This document shows positions 42,874 to 42,923 of a DNA stretch of 42,923 bases, one piece after another (the stretch's first letter is position 1; every line of letters begins with the position of its first letter). The stretch is from Sphingobacterium bovisgrunnientis. GTDB taxonomy: Bacteria; Bacteroidota; Bacteroidia; Sphingobacteriales; Sphingobacteriaceae. The position numbers were made by a program, and so were the translations under genes. The notes under the pieces are model-generated. The model saw only the letters and a program-made list of their open reading frames with translations. It was not told the origin of the DNA and did no database searches. The stretch is taken from assembly GCF_009829085.1 (NCBI RefSeq), contig NZ_WUQY01000033.1:1-42923 (forward strand). The letters are read 5' to 3'.

Positions 42874-42923
42874 GTGTAAAAAAATCTGCCCTCTTCTATT
42901 AATTAGGAAAGCTTTTTGTGAAA

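Noticed and set aside
42831..42923. Thiamin-pyrophosphate riboswitch before the ThiC-like gene
   Set aside because: No CTGAGA or related core is visible in the bases available; the window ends too soon to exclude one further away.

Overview
The window looks like a chromosome segment of a Bacteroidota bacterium, most likely Sphingobacteriaceae (Sphingobacterium-like). The reasons are three SusC/SusD outer-membrane nutrient-uptake pairs, an ECF sigma/FecR switch, a propeller/LuxR one-protein sensor, candidate -7 boxes of the Bacteroidota TAnnTTTG type, weak Shine-Dalgarno signals and AT-rich DNA. The genus is inferred from gene content only.

Layout. 1-113: 3' end of an IS200/IS605-type tnpB with its right-end hairpin. 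278-1760: a nucleotidyltransferase-fold gene followed one base later by a calcineurin-like phosphoesterase. 1787-11665: a polysaccharide utilisation locus with a membrane propeller/LuxR regulator divergent from susC, susD and a two-domain glycosidase (TIM-barrel plus GH16), which points to beta-1,3-glucan; a strong hairpin separates susD from the enzyme. 11684-13859: a gene-poor stretch with two decayed copies of an intergenic repeat, one small gene and a lipoprotein pseudogene full of stop codons. 13868-15953: esterase, PfpI/DJ-1 and OsmC housekeeping or stress genes. 16143-26446: an apparent operon of ECF sigma, FecR, SusC with an STN domain, SusD, DUF4843-type lipoprotein, PKD-like lipoprotein and TlpA-like thioredoxin. 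The sigma factor and FecR presumably read a signal from the SusC N-terminus. 26578-28795: an HExxH putative peptidase and a GH3-type acyl amido synthetase.

29160-38685 is visibly more AT-rich. It holds a membrane LytTR regulator, an unknown 140-residue protein, a Crp-like regulator, a MauE/DoxX-type membrane protein, a small secreted DUF6520-like peptide with two cysteines, and, converging on these, an operon of TlpA-like thioredoxin, SusC and SusD. The redox membrane protein, cysteine-containing peptide and thioredoxin may form one envelope thiol/uptake system.

38686-41675 is a scrambled accessory stretch: a possible 34-residue peptide gene, a dyad-rich non-coding segment, a small HTH gene with two dyads before it, and a nested graveyard of IS66, tyrosine-recombinase and IS21 fragments. 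Next to it, 41754-42830 encodes a short, highly divergent relative of ThiC (phosphomethylpyrimidine synthase). It keeps the core motifs but has changed substrate-pocket positions and an altered C-terminal cysteine motif (C-x2-C-x3-C). This is the most interesting gene in the window: it may catalyse a different radical-SAM rearrangement, and its partner genes probably lie beyond the right edge.
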